The notes under the pieces: model-generated
The model's database searches: none
What the model was told of the DNA's origin: nothing
What the model saw: only the letters and a program-made list of their open reading frames with translations
Assembly (NCBI RefSeq): GCF_964355755.1
Contig: NC_092675.1
Location: forward strand, 5,678,312 to 5,742,311
From: Antedon mediterranea
Lineage: Eukaryota > Echinodermata > Crinoidea > Comatulida > Antedonidae
Direction: 5' to 3'
Length of the DNA stretch: 64,000 bases
Translations under genes and position numbers: made by a program
In this document: piece by piece, positions 12,657 through 27,600 of the stretch
Layout: the number at the start of each line of letters is the position of its first letter
How positions within the stretch are numbered: the first letter of the stretch is position 1

Positions 12657-15600
12657 GTGAGTTTTTAAAAACTGCATGTACAATGATCTTGTTCTTCTTG
12701 AAATTTAATAGAACAAATTAATATTAATAATGGGGTAAAAACAACAGAGCAACTACAGTTTCTGTGATTTTATTTATTTATTTATTTTCAAAATGGCTTG
12801 TTAGTAACATCCTGCAAATTTAATTTTTAAAATAAATTATCATCTTATGTATAATTTTGTATTCATTTGATTACATAATTTTAAAGTTTGTGGAAAATTT
12901 ATTATCTGTTTATTATTTTATATCACTATTTATCATCTGGTATTTCCAAAAATTATTAGATTTTTTATGCCACATATTTTCTAGCTATATTTTCCATATT
13001 CAAAAACACATTTTTTACAATGTGTAGTAATAAATAAATAATTTGATAAATTAGTATTTCACACATGTACCAGACTTGTACACATGTTAGCATGATTATA
13101 ATGCGACGTGTGTAACATTTTTCGAATGCTGCTTGTACACATTTTTAATAGTAATTTATCTCAAGAGAGTCTTGGCTATTTTTGTTTTTTTCTGCATTTA
13201 TATTGATAAAAAGATGTGCTGTGAATATTTAGGGACAAATATTTAAAATTTGACAAGAATAATATAGGATTAATAAATTGTCTGTGTCATCAAGAAATGT
13301 TTTCTTTGGAGAACATTTATTCAGACAGAATTGTCAGGCGTACTGATATGCTCAGCATGTTCATGACATAAAGACGTAAAAATTAAGTTTTTCCTCTTTT
13401 TCTGATCATTTACTATGCTAAGGTAAACCCCTTGATAGCATTCTTGTCACAGAGGCACATTTTTATAGAAATTGCACAAAAATTCTTGAAATTGTGTGTA
13501 CATTTAAGGCAATAATTAAATTAAAATGAAAGCACATGTACTGGTGTGATAAATAAAAAATGAAATTGTAGCAAGAGACAGAAAAGTATTTAAAGATTTA
13601 AAAAAAAAACATTAGCAATCTGTAAAAGAAGCACAGAATTAACATAAAATGTTGTGAAGTTCCATTGCACTGCAGTGGCCAGTCTAAAGCTCTGTCTATA
13701 CTATCCAACTAGTTTGACCAAAAAGGTGTAATGTGCCTAAATTTTGTAGTGATATGATGTCATCACTACCATATTTGGGCAAATCACTTTTTTTTATAGT
13801 GTAGACAGAGCTTAACATAGTAATATTCTTACAATACAGTTAAAGGCTCTACATGCCAGAATAGGTTTATCAACATTAATAAAGTTAAATTAAAAACCTG
13901 TTTATTATATGATTTTCTGATTTTAAAATTATAAACTTGTTTATTACATGATTTTAATTGCAATGTGTCAGCAGTTTGTCAGTATTGCCCGATTTATTAA
14001 ATTTATATTTTATTTAATCAGACAATTTTTATGCGACCTAGTTTTAACAGTTTATTAGTAGACGGCCAATTTACTGTCACTCAAATAGGGAATTTGCAAT
14101 TTTAAATATAACAGTAAGAACAATTTTTGTTGATATAGTAAATCATTAAAAAAATATTAAACATGACATATTACAATTTGGCATTATTCAGTCTATTTCA
14201 TGCCTAGCTTACTTGGATAAACCGACAATAGCCATTTCTCCTCAAAGAGCGAGGTCTACCTCAAAAAGTAGAAATTGCCATTGAATATTGTGGGAAGTCT
14301 AACACCTGAGGGCAGAGTTTATACCACTATTTTGTGGAAATGAAAATGTCCACTTTTTTTTAATACTCTTCAAAGAGAAAGGGCTATTGGTTTATCCAGG
14401 TAAGCTATACTCATAGATTACCAATACCACTATTGGTTTGTGTAATATTGTTCAGCAATAAGTATGTATTTTATTTAACTTCATTTGGCTATAGTATATA
14501 AATCAAATTAATAAAATTACAGGCACAATAAATGTCACATATAATAAAATATTGATTGAACAATTTAAAAACATTTACCATGATGATGATACAAAATAAG
14601 TAAACCCTCATTTTTATTAAATTATAAATATCCTATTTGAAATTTAAATTATTGAAATCAATAAGTTGAGAAATATATATTTTTTTAAATTATCAAAATA
14701 AAGAAAACCTAGCATTTATTATATTATAAATGTCTTGAAAGATGAAATTTAACCTTTTAATGTTTTTAATTTAAATTATTGGAATTAATGTTGAGAAAAT
14801 TTTTGTTTTAATTATCAAACTGATTTTTAAATAACGAAAACCTAATTTATAATGTCTTAAAAGTTGAAATTTAAATCCTTTCAATGTTTCAAACTTACAT
14901 TGTAAAAATTATTTGAATCTACTGGATTATTGATTATAGATAAATGTATTATAAAGAAATATGCAGTTTTGATTCATTTAAATGATTTTCTTTTATTATA
15001 AAAAGTGTTTTTTGACATTAATTAAAAGCATTAACATCTCGTATTAAGGGAAGTTGAGGGCAGCATATTGATAACAGACTATCTATACATTGCAAATTTA
15101 AATTTATTATCTGTATAAAAAATTCATGTCATTTTGGCTTGTCTGCATATCGGAAGACTTGGAAGTAATACATAAAATTAATGATATCCTAAATGTTAAG
15201 GTTAAATTATCTGATTTGAATTTGAAGAACCTTGGGACTAGGTGGTTTTTTTTTGGTGGGAAGTGGGAGGTGGGTGTTGGCGGCTACTGTGGAGAAGATA
15301 TGGAGATATTAGATTTATGTCAAAATATTTGCAGACAGATTGTTGTATTGTGTCATTTATTATTACCGGTATTTATTTATTATTTCTTGATATTATTATT
15401 TATAACGCCATTAAACAACAAATTAAGTACTCTTAAAAAGAGCAATTTGATTTGTTGCGGACATTCATTCACCCACGAGCCTAAAATTGTTTCATCATTA
15501 AATATTATATCCAAAACATTACATAAAATTTGAAAATTGTGTTTTTGTGTACACCCAAGGGAAGAACATAGTGACTTGATCTGTGCCTCCGTGTTTAAAT

Positions 15601-18600
15601 AAAGTTGAATTGAATTTAATATTATAACATGTGATTTAGTACGTTTATGTATTGTTGATCAATTGGTTATTAAGTGTTTTTTACATTTTCAGAGGAAAAA
15701 ATAAACTTCGTTTCAAGGCCATATCTAAGGAAAAGCATGAAGGTGCTTATGAGTGTGTTGCTGATAATGGGGTTGATCCGCCAATTTCAAACAAACTTTT
15801 TGTCAGTAAGTAGCCAGTAATCGTATCTAAATAGGGACTTTACGATTCATGACTTTAACCTGATTTACAAATGCGTGATGTCTAAGCTCTGTCTCTAATG
15901 TAATGTTGTTGGCATACATTGAGAATCTTAAATCTTAATTTGGTGAATTAAACAATTTTCAAATTCTTTCAAACTTATAATATGCAAGTCAATAAGATTA
16001 AATCAAAGGTTCAAGTTGTTGATCAAAAAGTTTCTATTAATTTCAAATTGTCCTTTAAGCACGGTTTTACTTTCAGAAGATGGAACGCAAGAAGTAAGTC
16101 GCTTAATGGGTTGTATCTCTAGTTTTAGTAGATGCACAGAGGCATAGTATCAATGTATGTCTGCCAGGTTGAAACGACATTCAAATATCATACAATTTGT
16201 TACTCAGCTTAATTTAATATTACAGAAATAGCGTACATTTTCAAAATATGTAACAATTTATTTTAAATGAATAAATGGAATATATGAAATCATCAATTAA
16301 CTAACTATTTCAATCGCATGCTTTTGGTAAATAAATTCAACCTTAACTATTCCAATTTTAGAATCAAGATTCCATAAATTAGAATGATAATAAATAATGT
16401 TTAGGGTTCTTCTTAGTTTAGCTTACTTTAAAATTTACAGTGTTTCATTTATCATTTAATTAGGTTTCATAGTTTCATAAATGTATTCATAATTGAATAT
16501 CAACTATTAATGAAGCTATATTGTTCCATTGGATATCCTAACTTATTTCTCCATGGATATACATAAATTAGTTTCTTGAGATATAGATTAATGGAATCAA
16601 GTTTCATAAGATCAATTATCACTGTATCATCACGACCACTATTGCACTTGGTTCTTTAAAAGCACAATGGATTGAAATGATACTTGACTGTTATCCAGAT
16701 CCTTTCGAAGAGTAAATAAGTTTGTAAGTAAAGGTTGTTACAGTTTACGTAAACCTCTGTTGTCTGCCATACCTGCCACCCATGACCAATCATGTATTAG
16801 TTATTTACATCAACCTTTCCAACAACATATTGCATGGATATACTGTAGTGTAGTGAGCAGTGTATTCCCAACAAACAATGAATATTAAACATCAAGGATG
16901 CCTCATTCCAACATAGTCTTTTCCGGTTGCATTAGGTACTCTGCATCACAGAATTAAGTCTTCGAGCAATACATAATTACTAAATTACTAGTTTAAGCAT
17001 TAGACTAGATACTTTGGCTCCAAGAGAAAATTTTGTAGTCTGCGTAAAATATATATACACATTTGCTACTTAATTATCCCACGTACCCACTACACTGACT
17101 TCCTGAGAAGAATTCGGTTATATATCTGATTTATCAGAAATTGACACACCTGGTCTCCAGAGGGGCAAGCATTTGGTAATTTATGTATATAGACTTGTCG
17201 TTGGATAGTTAGATTCCTTCAACCAATATCTACAGTATGTATGATTCATAATAACGAACATCATACATAGATGTATTAATATCGCTTAGTCGATAGATAC
17301 TGATTACCATCTGAATTAGAAATGACAATTTACAGATCCGCTCATGATTACATCTGTTTTTCATCTTGATCACATGACACCAACGAAAACTGACGCGTAT
17401 GACACATTTGAAACGTCTCTTCACATTTGAAATGTCTATTTGGGTTTGAAATAGAAAGAGATTTTTCAAATACTTTTCGTTTCTGTTATCTTGGATGCTG
17501 TTGCTTTATGATTATGATGGGATAGATGAGGTTTAGTTTGAAAATAAATGTTTTTTGGTTGTCAGTACGAATGTCTGGTTTATGTGTGTGAGTGTTAGAT
17601 TAATTTGATTGTATGAAAACGTTTTTTAATGGAGGCATGACAGTCTCGTATACTTCAGAAATTTCATCCACTTCGGTTTGAATTTATCATGTATTCATTA
17701 ATTGAATTGGTTTCAATTGTGGATTAGAAATGTCAAAGCCTTATTATAATACTATTTGAACCATTTGCAAAGTGTATTAATGTTTAAGTATTAAGAACAG
17801 GTATTAATGATTTGCTTATACTATTTTTGTATACATTTTGAAATACATTATGTAAATTAAATTTTTAGTAATTTTAACTTTTAACAATATTGAGAAATGT
17901 GAATAAAAACAGTAACAAATCGTAACATTTTACAACTGTATTTAATAAATTTTAATTTAATAAATCTTAATTGTTACATATTGCAATAAAGTTTTCTAAT
18001 CTTTAATTAAATCTATATTACATTGAAATACCAGTACATTCTTTTACCAGTACATTTTTCTGCAAACACATATTAAAATCTATCAGCTCTCATCAATTAA
18101 AATGCATTGTCTAGTGTCTGTTTAAGGGTCAATCAAAATTGATCAACCAATTGTGACAATGTGTCATCTGATATTATATAACCAAAAATAATAAATACTT
18201 ATCAATCATTTCAATTTTTTTGTTTTCCAAAAAAATAATAAGCTAATATCAATCATGTTACTTGTTATTGAAAACCTGTCTGAAAGTCCATTAGTGAAGT
18301 TTTACAGTATTTGTACATTAATGTGTTATGAATGTTTAATAATGTGAACAATTGATTTGTTAGTCCAGTTCATGTCTGTAAATGCCAATGCTTTTAGACG
18401 TCTTGAGATGTTTTAGAAGAGAATGGTATTAATGAGATCATACTAGTTAGCTTTATATTAGGTTATAATAGGTTAGTATCTTTCGTTCTATTATAATTTA
18501 CCACATTCTTCTTCATTCTTCTTCATTCTTCTACTCACTTATTTTAGATATTCACACAAGCAAATTAACTCTCAAATTGGTTAATCATGATTTTAAAAGT

Positions 18601-21600
18601 CCGCGGCCTCATGAATTGAGCATTCAAAGATTTTGATTTGTTTCGTCTACCTTATTTTGATCGATTCTTTGAATTACTGTAGATAAAGGACTGATTGAGT
18701 GACGTTTTTGATTGAAACAGCTTCCACATATTCATTAACGTAATGATTGATTAGTAGAATAGAATTCATGTGCTTGATTTTAAGATAGATTTTAAATAGA
18801 CAATATTAGAATCAACATTCAATAACAGGTGAAAATACAAAGTGTATACATTTTTAGGAAAATGTCTATCGTTTCCCTTTCACAATTCCACTAATGTGAT
18901 TGTCCTTTAATCACAGTTATGTTAATGAACTCTGTTAATTGCACTACAGTACAAGATATTAATCTCGTTTACAAGTAGTGTTCCATAGCCCTGATGTAAT
19001 TATATGTAGGCCTACTATAGATTAAGTCATTTGTATATTTACAGGTGGATAGATGATTATTTCTACAGAGAATCTTATAGCATTATTTACTTTATAATCA
19101 AGTCTTATAAATCTTTACGGTTAAATGATTCAGATTAGCGTTGCTTGACAGGAATGCAAAAAAGCAAATTAATTTGTGCTGTCTTTAGTAATTGCCCATA
19201 GCTTTGCATTCTAATGTTCAATAGTTGGTCCAAAATTATGTTGTATGAGTTTCACAGTTAAATGAAGACCGAAAGTCTTTATCACATTATTAACATCTTT
19301 TTCTATCATTTTTATCATCATTTTGTTATCAACAACATCTTGTGTGTTTGTCAATAACATTATTGATACCTTGTCTTGATAATCTTATCAACATCTTATG
19401 ATCTTATCAATATTTTTACATATTTATTAGTATTTTGATTCAAATTCAAATCTTAATTATCATGTTGCATCATTTTTATCAATATCTTTTCTTTCTGATG
19501 ATCTTAAATTTTTTTCTCTATAGTATCAGCTTATCAATGTCACTAATAATACAATTACAAACCCTTTTTTTAACAGCCCACAATATTTAATAGTTAAATC
19601 TTTTAACTAGATAATGTGAAGTAATAACTTAAATGTTGCATAATATATTAAAAGTCCCAAAAGGTTATTTGAATTCCTCTCTGTATTATGAATAGACTAG
19701 GCCATCTCTGTGCCCAACCATGTAGAACTGGGCCACACCATTCTCAATTAAGGTATGTTAGTTTGACAATTACTATTCAGCACACTGAGAAAATGTCAAT
19801 ATTAATGGTGCATGTTTGCTAAAGACTAAAGTCCAAATCCTACAGTGATACTACTTAAATTGCAGCACTATACTATACAGACTCTACGTATCACTTAATA
19901 TAAGTACTTAGTGGGATCTATTGGCCCACATAATCCAAACTACGATCACATGACAGTTTTAGAATAGCATGTTAATCATAGCACACTGCAGATCACATAA
20001 CACGTTGAGCAAGCTGAGCGGAACAGTTCACTACCAATTTTCTCTCTGCTCATATTGATTTTCCCATCGTCGGCTGGCTTGATTTCTGATTGAGTTTAAC
20101 AACACCGATATGGATTCTTCGGACGAATATGATGATCCAAAAGGACTTCTCCTGGTGGAGAAAACCAAGTCTCAGCTTCGAATGTCGCTGGCTTTGCGTC
20201 TTGCAATCTTAGGCACGATAGTGGTCGGATTGGTATTTATTGTATTGAATTTATCTGTGGGAGACTGGTGGAAACTTGAGTATTCAACCAGTGAGTAACG
20301 TACCTGCTGTTTTATTGATTATTGTTTGGTGTTTAATTAACCATTGTATAACCGCATTCAAAACAAAACGTGTTTTAGCTCATAGACCAATTATCAATAC
20401 ATCATACATCACCAAAGAAGTAATTATTTGTAACTTCCATTTAATAGATATTATAGAATTGAAAATAATTACTTTCTAATATGTATATAAAAAAATTGTC
20501 AAAACATTGCTGATTAAATATTACACACATTTATAGACTGCTTAATTGTGCATGCATGCTTGGTAAAATACTATAACATTTAAACAATTCATAACCGTAA
20601 CTAAATCCTATTGTTAATATTGTACATATTTTTTAAAGATGAACACAGCATTTTTCTTACAAATTTCAGTCCTGAGTGTTCTGATTATTATGGAAATAAA
20701 AAATGAAGTGTCTCTAGAGTGTAAAAAACTATTAGACATGCTAACAATGCCTCTGTATAACATAGATATCAGGTGTAATATAAATATTTACTTATTCATT
20801 TTTTACATAATAGCCTTGAGTATGACAAATGAAACAAATTCCAAAATACCTCCTTCAAATTTAGAATATTGACATATCAAATTAAGCATACATGATTTTT
20901 GTATGGTTTGGATTTTTCTAAAATTATTAATAAGGTACACTACTAGTTTTAAAATGTCTCGCCTACTTAGTTATTATACTTTATTAGTACACATATTACT
21001 GTATAAATAATTATGTTTATTGATCATCTTTTTTGTTTTGTACTATAACATGTATACAGTAGATTTATTACTGTAAATGTATTTGATGTGTTTATTAAAT
21101 GACCATTACTTTACCACAAAATACTGTACAATTTCTCATTCTTCACTTTATGAATGTTTTTCCTTTACTACAGATGTATTACCATTACAAAGTGAGTCAT
21201 GTTCATTTTATGAAATGTTTTATTCAATCTTAATGCTTTCACAGGAGCTATTAAACATTTATTTCTTTTATAGTTTTATACTGCTTTTTTTTTTGCCATT
21301 TTAGTGTAGTTATAAAAAGGCAAATATTTCAGTTGCTCCATTTTGGGGATTCTTCTCCATCGACTTGTTTCCCCATCTCAGCAATTTCCTTAAAATCCTT
21401 CATCTCTGGAATCTTTCTACTTTCCCTTTTTTCCAAATCCCCACCTTTTTAAACCAGGAAAATACTTTTTTTTGCATGTTTAAAAGCAAAAATATCTTTT
21501 ATCTTTAATTTATAATTATCTTTAATTTATAATTGCCAAGTTTATAAGCAATGTTCCTTGAGTAATATAGTTGTCCTACTGTTTGTGTGTTCCTGTATGT

Positions 21601-24600
21601 TGCTAAGTGCAGACGTGTACTCTAAAAGTGCTTTAATGTATTTTAATTTTGTGATAATAATTCATGAAAATATTAATTTAAAAAATCATAATTGATGATG
21701 CTAATAATAATAATTTTATTAATTAAATGAAACATAGGGTTACATAAGCCTCAAGTAATTAATAGATATTAAAATCCAAAATTTTAAAAGCTTTTTGTGA
21801 AATTGAGTTGTAATTATAATTATATACTGTATGTATATAATAATTACTGCTATACTACCATTTCATCTCTACAGAGTTTTATGTCTTTTAAACGTGACTT
21901 TAAAAGACTATAACATAATTGATCAGTCATAATTCAAAACATGTTTCTAATTTATTTTATCAATAACTAATGTAAGAGTGATGAAATCATGGTAGATTTA
22001 CTTTTTCTGTACATGATAATTTGTAGTTTTTTTTAAGCCCATACATTCCATACTAGCTAGATCTAAATCAAAGTTAGACAGAAGAATACTATATATTTTA
22101 CAAATATAGGATAGTGAATCAAATCCTTATTAGTGCTTGACACAAAGCTAGATTTATTGTAATAGCTAAAATTAAATTACTAGCCTAGGTTTTTACTAGA
22201 CAATGTACTCTGTGCTAGTAGTAAGTTAAAAAAAAATATACTAATACAGTGAATAGTGATAGATGATTGAAACATCACAAGTTAGTAAAAATAAGTTGGA
22301 AAGCAGAGTTAATTGCAATCAAGTTGAATCAATATCAATTCTGCAGGGTCTCCTCCTTAAAGTACAGTAGACATATTTACACTTGTAATCGTTGTATATA
22401 CGTAAAACCACGGATTCATATATCATCTGCGTGCCAAATTCTAATTCTGTGACGCATCTTAAGATATGATAATTACCATCGTTGAATGTGTTGTTGATTT
22501 TTTTTCTTAACCGCCAGAGAATGTTTGTCCATAAGTGTTTTAACAATTCAATTTCAAAATGTTATAATGCGGTGGAGTCGTGCAGAGCTATATTGGATTA
22601 TCTCGACTGCTTTTATGTATTTCAGCCATCACTGTGAAGATTTAGAACATGCTTTCTGAATGTTGTTAGTGCTGCTAGATGACTAATATGGATTGTCGAA
22701 ATGTAAATACAGTATATGCAAATTAATGTTAGAATTTTTACCTAAAAACCTACATATTTAATTTTCTTTTTTTTTGTAATGAATATTCATTAGCTGAAGT
22801 TACTGTATCTTCATGTCTCTTCCTTTTCAGTAGCTATACTAACCTATATTGAGTATATTGCAACCAATGCCGTGAGCTTCATTCTTATTCAGGATAATTT
22901 AGCAGATAACATCGATTCATAGCTGAACTCGCACTCATTATGACGTGGGATAACTCATCAGACTTTATTGAAAACCATAAAGTACAATTAGTTTTCTATA
23001 AGTGGCCATTCACTGTCAGGCTGGTAGCATTTACAATCATTATAATTTGTACCAGGTTTTTCTTATTTTTTTTGTAGAATAACATAAATTGATGCAGTAT
23101 CATATTGATTCAGATAAGCCCATCCTTGGATACAAGCCCATCCTTATTAGGACATAAGTAGCTCATCCTTGGGTTTAAGCCCATCCTTCTACCATATATT
23201 TCCACCTTCCGTTGCTAAGCTCATATTTGTCATATGTTGCTCCTCGAGACTAAGGATGTGCCTTGTGAGGAGCCTCTGGGTGAAATATTGAATTTAAAAA
23301 AGAAAAAGCCCATCCTTGTGTATGTCCCCACCATAGGAATTGTAGTAGTCACACATATGTCATTAGTTCACAATTGTTTTTAAATTTCTTTGCTTCACTC
23401 CACCATCAGGTCTATAAAAAGATAGGTTCCTTTTAAGCATTAAGCATTTTATTATCTAATATAAGCATAATTAATTGTTTATTTACAGAAAGTATGCAAA
23501 ACTATATTTGGAGCAAAAAGAATGGATAAAATGGAAAGAAAATGGCACAATACAGTAGTCAAAAACTGACTTTATCCAATTGTAGTTACTTTTTATTCTC
23601 ATAGAAATCATGACATGTTGAGACTCAAAGGAATCTATATAAATGTTCCACTAATCTTTATAAATGTTAGTCAATTAGTTTTTTGTTCCACCTATACAAT
23701 ATCTGTCAGAGGAAAATAGAGCTTACAAAATAAAAAAGATTTATATATTTAAAAAGTCAATCATGCCTAAACTCATGGCCTTAAGCTTATGTACAAAATA
23801 TGTAAATATATCCACCATATAATGTAGTTATTGGAAACCGTATAACCGTACAAATTCATTAAAATTATGAAAGCCAACAGCAGTTGTAAACTTATACAAT
23901 TATATACACAATGTTAAATGTAAAGTCATTAAATTTATATTATTAAAAGTGCCAAAACGATTCTCCTTGCGACCATTTGCGTGATAGTACATATAACCTC
24001 CAATTATCCTCAAATCAAGAGGAATTTTCCAATATTAGAAATCGGTGAAACAGCAGCTGATTTAATGAAGTGCTCAATGTCATGGTTCAAACACTGACGA
24101 GCTTATCTTTATTCTGTACTTATTAGCTGTCTTGATTTGATAGATTGAATAGAATATTGGCAATGTTTCTGGCAAAACCACTTAACGAATGCCGAGCAAC
24201 AAATACAAAAATTCAAACATCACCTTAATAATCATTGTTCTAAGAATATTGACCTTTTCAGAATTTATTAACATTTACAAATTTTTTTTGTATTTTGGTA
24301 TAGTTTTTTGAACTTTATATTTCATAATCGTAGAGAAATTATGTGAACCACTTTGGCTAATGGTTTTATTAAAAGATAATTTTGTGTAGCACAGTCCTAT
24401 AGTAAACATTGTATATAATAAACAACACATTCTCACTGTTTGAAAGTTTAAAAATACCGTAGAAGAAAGTTGTTCATTGATTTCCTCCCAAATAGGGATT
24501 CTTTTCTGAAGGAGAGGTCCACTGTATAATTTAGTTAATTTAATATTGTTCATATGTAGCTTAGTGATAAATTATTTACATGGATCTTCAAATTACTTTA

Positions 24601-27600
24601 TTATCCTCCTCCTCTCACAAATCAAAATTATCTTTATTAAGAAAAACTAATTAAAATCTGTTGGAAGTTATTAGTAGTTGCTACGGAGAAGGGTAATATA
24701 GCATTATTTTCCTGTGTACCCTGTGTTATGTGTTTGTATGGATGATACTATTATTATTATTACGGGTTTGTGTTTATTGATTACAAGCTAAGTTCATCTA
24801 CTGTAATCCCACCTTTTTTCAGCATTTCTTTTATATAATTCCAAGACATTTATTATAATTTATTTTATTTGATTAGTTATTTTTCCATTCATATTAGCAA
24901 TATTTGTGCAGGCATCATGTTATGTGAAGTTAAATTGATTTTTTTTCTAAAGCTATCTTTAGAAATGTGTCAGAGGCTTGTTATGAGAGTCCTCCCAACT
25001 TGTTTGTTTTTGTCGGAGCGGCAAGTTAAAACGTGTCATCAATTGATTATCCGGAAGTGGTTTTGAAATAATGAAAGAAAATGTCACACATACTTGGCTA
25101 TAATTACAAACAATAAAGCAATGAATAGAACATATGAAATTCTACGGGGAAAATATTAAAAACAATAGTATAAACAATTAGTTTATTTGTAAAATTAGAA
25201 AAGTCATTTTTATTTGCTTATTTTATGAGATGATGCATGAATATTGTGCTTTGATTTTTAGTAAAAGTACACTGAAATTTAATTTTATACTTAAAGCCCC
25301 ATTCCCTCCTTTTTTTAGATCTAATTTAAGATCACAAACTATATTTAATGTAAAAATAATACTATATGATCCTATTGCGATAACTTTTTTCGTCTTTAAA
25401 CGGTTAAAAATGTGAAAAATAAGTCGATTCTAATAATTATAGCGGCCCGCTATAAATCCCAAAATGCATTGCGCGCGGATTGATATTTTTGTTTTTCACC
25501 TGTAATTCGCCCACTTTTCGATCGATGGTGAGGCCAAAACAAATGGAAGACTCATAACTTTTCAGCGAAAATACCTGGTTTACGTACGTTACCGATGTTT
25601 ACCAGCTAGGCCTACAAAACTAAGCCTAGCTAGGCTAGGCCTAAGACCGTCCACGAGAGGTCGATCGCCGCGAGCTACTTAGGTAGTGCATTGTTTCTCA
25701 CTTTTTATCATAATTTACCATAAAACGTACATTTAAGACAAGGAATGACATGGTTTAATGTTTTTAAAGTGATATATATGTATTATTTTCCAAAAAACGT
25801 CCAAAATTGCAGGGAAGGGGTCTTTAAGAAAAATAGTGACTGTATAGTTAACCATAACTAGTTAGACATTATACTTATTAATTTCCTATTTATTATTTTA
25901 AAATTTCTAATTATTATTTTAATAATTTTTATTTAGATATAGTTCATTTATTAGTTTGTAATCTGCTTTTTCTTGTTTTATTCAAGTTTAGAAAAATTAC
26001 AACTGACATATATTTGTTATTGTTGGTATACTACATTATTTTTTTTCCAGATCACTTTTGTTCTGTCCAAATCAATTACTGAATATAGATGTATTGTGCA
26101 TGATTGTGCATAAATTACAAACATACTCAATAAGCACATCAAGTTTAGCCCATCATCAAAATAATGTTTTAATTTGTTGTACTGTATTATAAATATCTGA
26201 CAAGGTTCAAACATGACATATTTTTATCGTCTTTCTGTAGATGTATGTGCAGTGAACTGTTACAATGGAGGTACCTTGAACGATAAAAAATGCAACTGCG
26301 CTTGCCCAGAAGGATTCATTGGAGAGTTTTGCGAAAATTCAGATATAGTAACAACAAAAGCACCACCAGCTTGTGACGGAATGTCATGTGGTGATTACGG
26401 TACACTTAATGAAACAAGGTAAACATAACTGTATTGTGCAATACCTCTGTTTCGAAATCCATCTGAATTTTCTCTACCTTTTGTATAATTAATGAATGAT
26501 TGCAAAACAGGAGTATTCATATGTTTATATTATAGTCTTATCATTCGGGATCGAAATATACATATTAAAATTTACCTTTACAAGGTCAAAAATACTACTC
26601 AGACAAGTAATGTACATAATTGCTAGTATATCAATACATTATGTATTAACATTTAGACATTTCTCTTTTACCTGGGCAGTGCAAGTCCCAAAACTACTAC
26701 AAGTTCTGTACTTTGGCAATAATGACATGACATTTTATTTCAGTTGTACCTGTAAGTGCCAAAAGTATTACTCAGGCAAGTACTGTACAGAGGATGACAC
26801 GCCCCCACCGTGTACGCTTCAGTGTGTAAATGGCGTACTTGATCGTGACAATTGTAGCTGTAATTGTGATCTGATGTACACAGGCCGTACTTGTAACAGT
26901 GAGTTTTTATTTAATTCATGTTGGCTGTCTAAAAAATTGGGAACTGTTATTTAGAGTTTTCTAATAATTCTTCATCTAGAAAATGGATTTTTCATTTTAG
27001 TTAGAAATACTACCTATTATCCCTCTCATCAATAATTTAAATGGAATAGTATTTTTCAATTATTGATAAACAGTTTTAAACTGTTCTAATAGAGATTAAA
27101 AATGCAAATATTTATTTTGATAAGTTTAAGAATATTAAATATTAATCTGATAAAAACCAACTCAATTTTGATAAACCTTTCAGGGAATCCTGAATCCTGA
27201 ACATCACCATAGCATAATATATTATTACAGTTATCGTGTCTGTGTTTCTGTCTTTGGGAAAACCTACACCTACGTGAAAAATGGATGTTTATAAAGAGGA
27301 AATTACAGTGCATTAACAAAAACATTTCTAATTGTTTGTTAATATCATTATAAGTAATATTGTTTTATTTTTAGAAAAAGATGAGAAGCCTTGCAGTAGA
27401 CCAGATATTTGTCTTAATGGAGGAACGTGTTATGCAACAAACAATAATGATGTTATTGAGTTGTGCTAGTAAGTTTATCAATCATTTTATTGCATCATGT
27501 TCCTTGAATTTTCATTTTGGTTCTATGTACATTTGCTGATGTAGCCACATTTATAATTATAAATTCAATTCAATATCTACCAAATGAAAAAAAAAATTAA

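Larger units (their letters stand above)
12657..15692 (+). other. intron between Ig exons
   Basis: AT-rich intron with two MITE-like foldbacks (13,685-13,815 and 14,205-14,407). A stretch at about 15,540-15,625 ends AATAAAGTTGAATTGAATTT, which resembles the simple-repeat tail of a non-LTR element. The frame at 15,126-15,533 has no splice signals and no recognisable motif and is treated as chance. Confidence 0.7.

Noticed and set aside
15126-15533. 135-codon plus-strand frame in the intron between the Ig exons
   Set aside because: Low-complexity, no motif, no splice sites, and it runs into repeat-like sequence with an AATAAAGTTGAATTGAATTT tail.
23489-23530. Acceptor-like TTATTTACAG followed by a Lys-rich frame in the long intron
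   Set aside because: No acceptable donor follows, phase does not fit, and the sequence is AT-rich intron in character.
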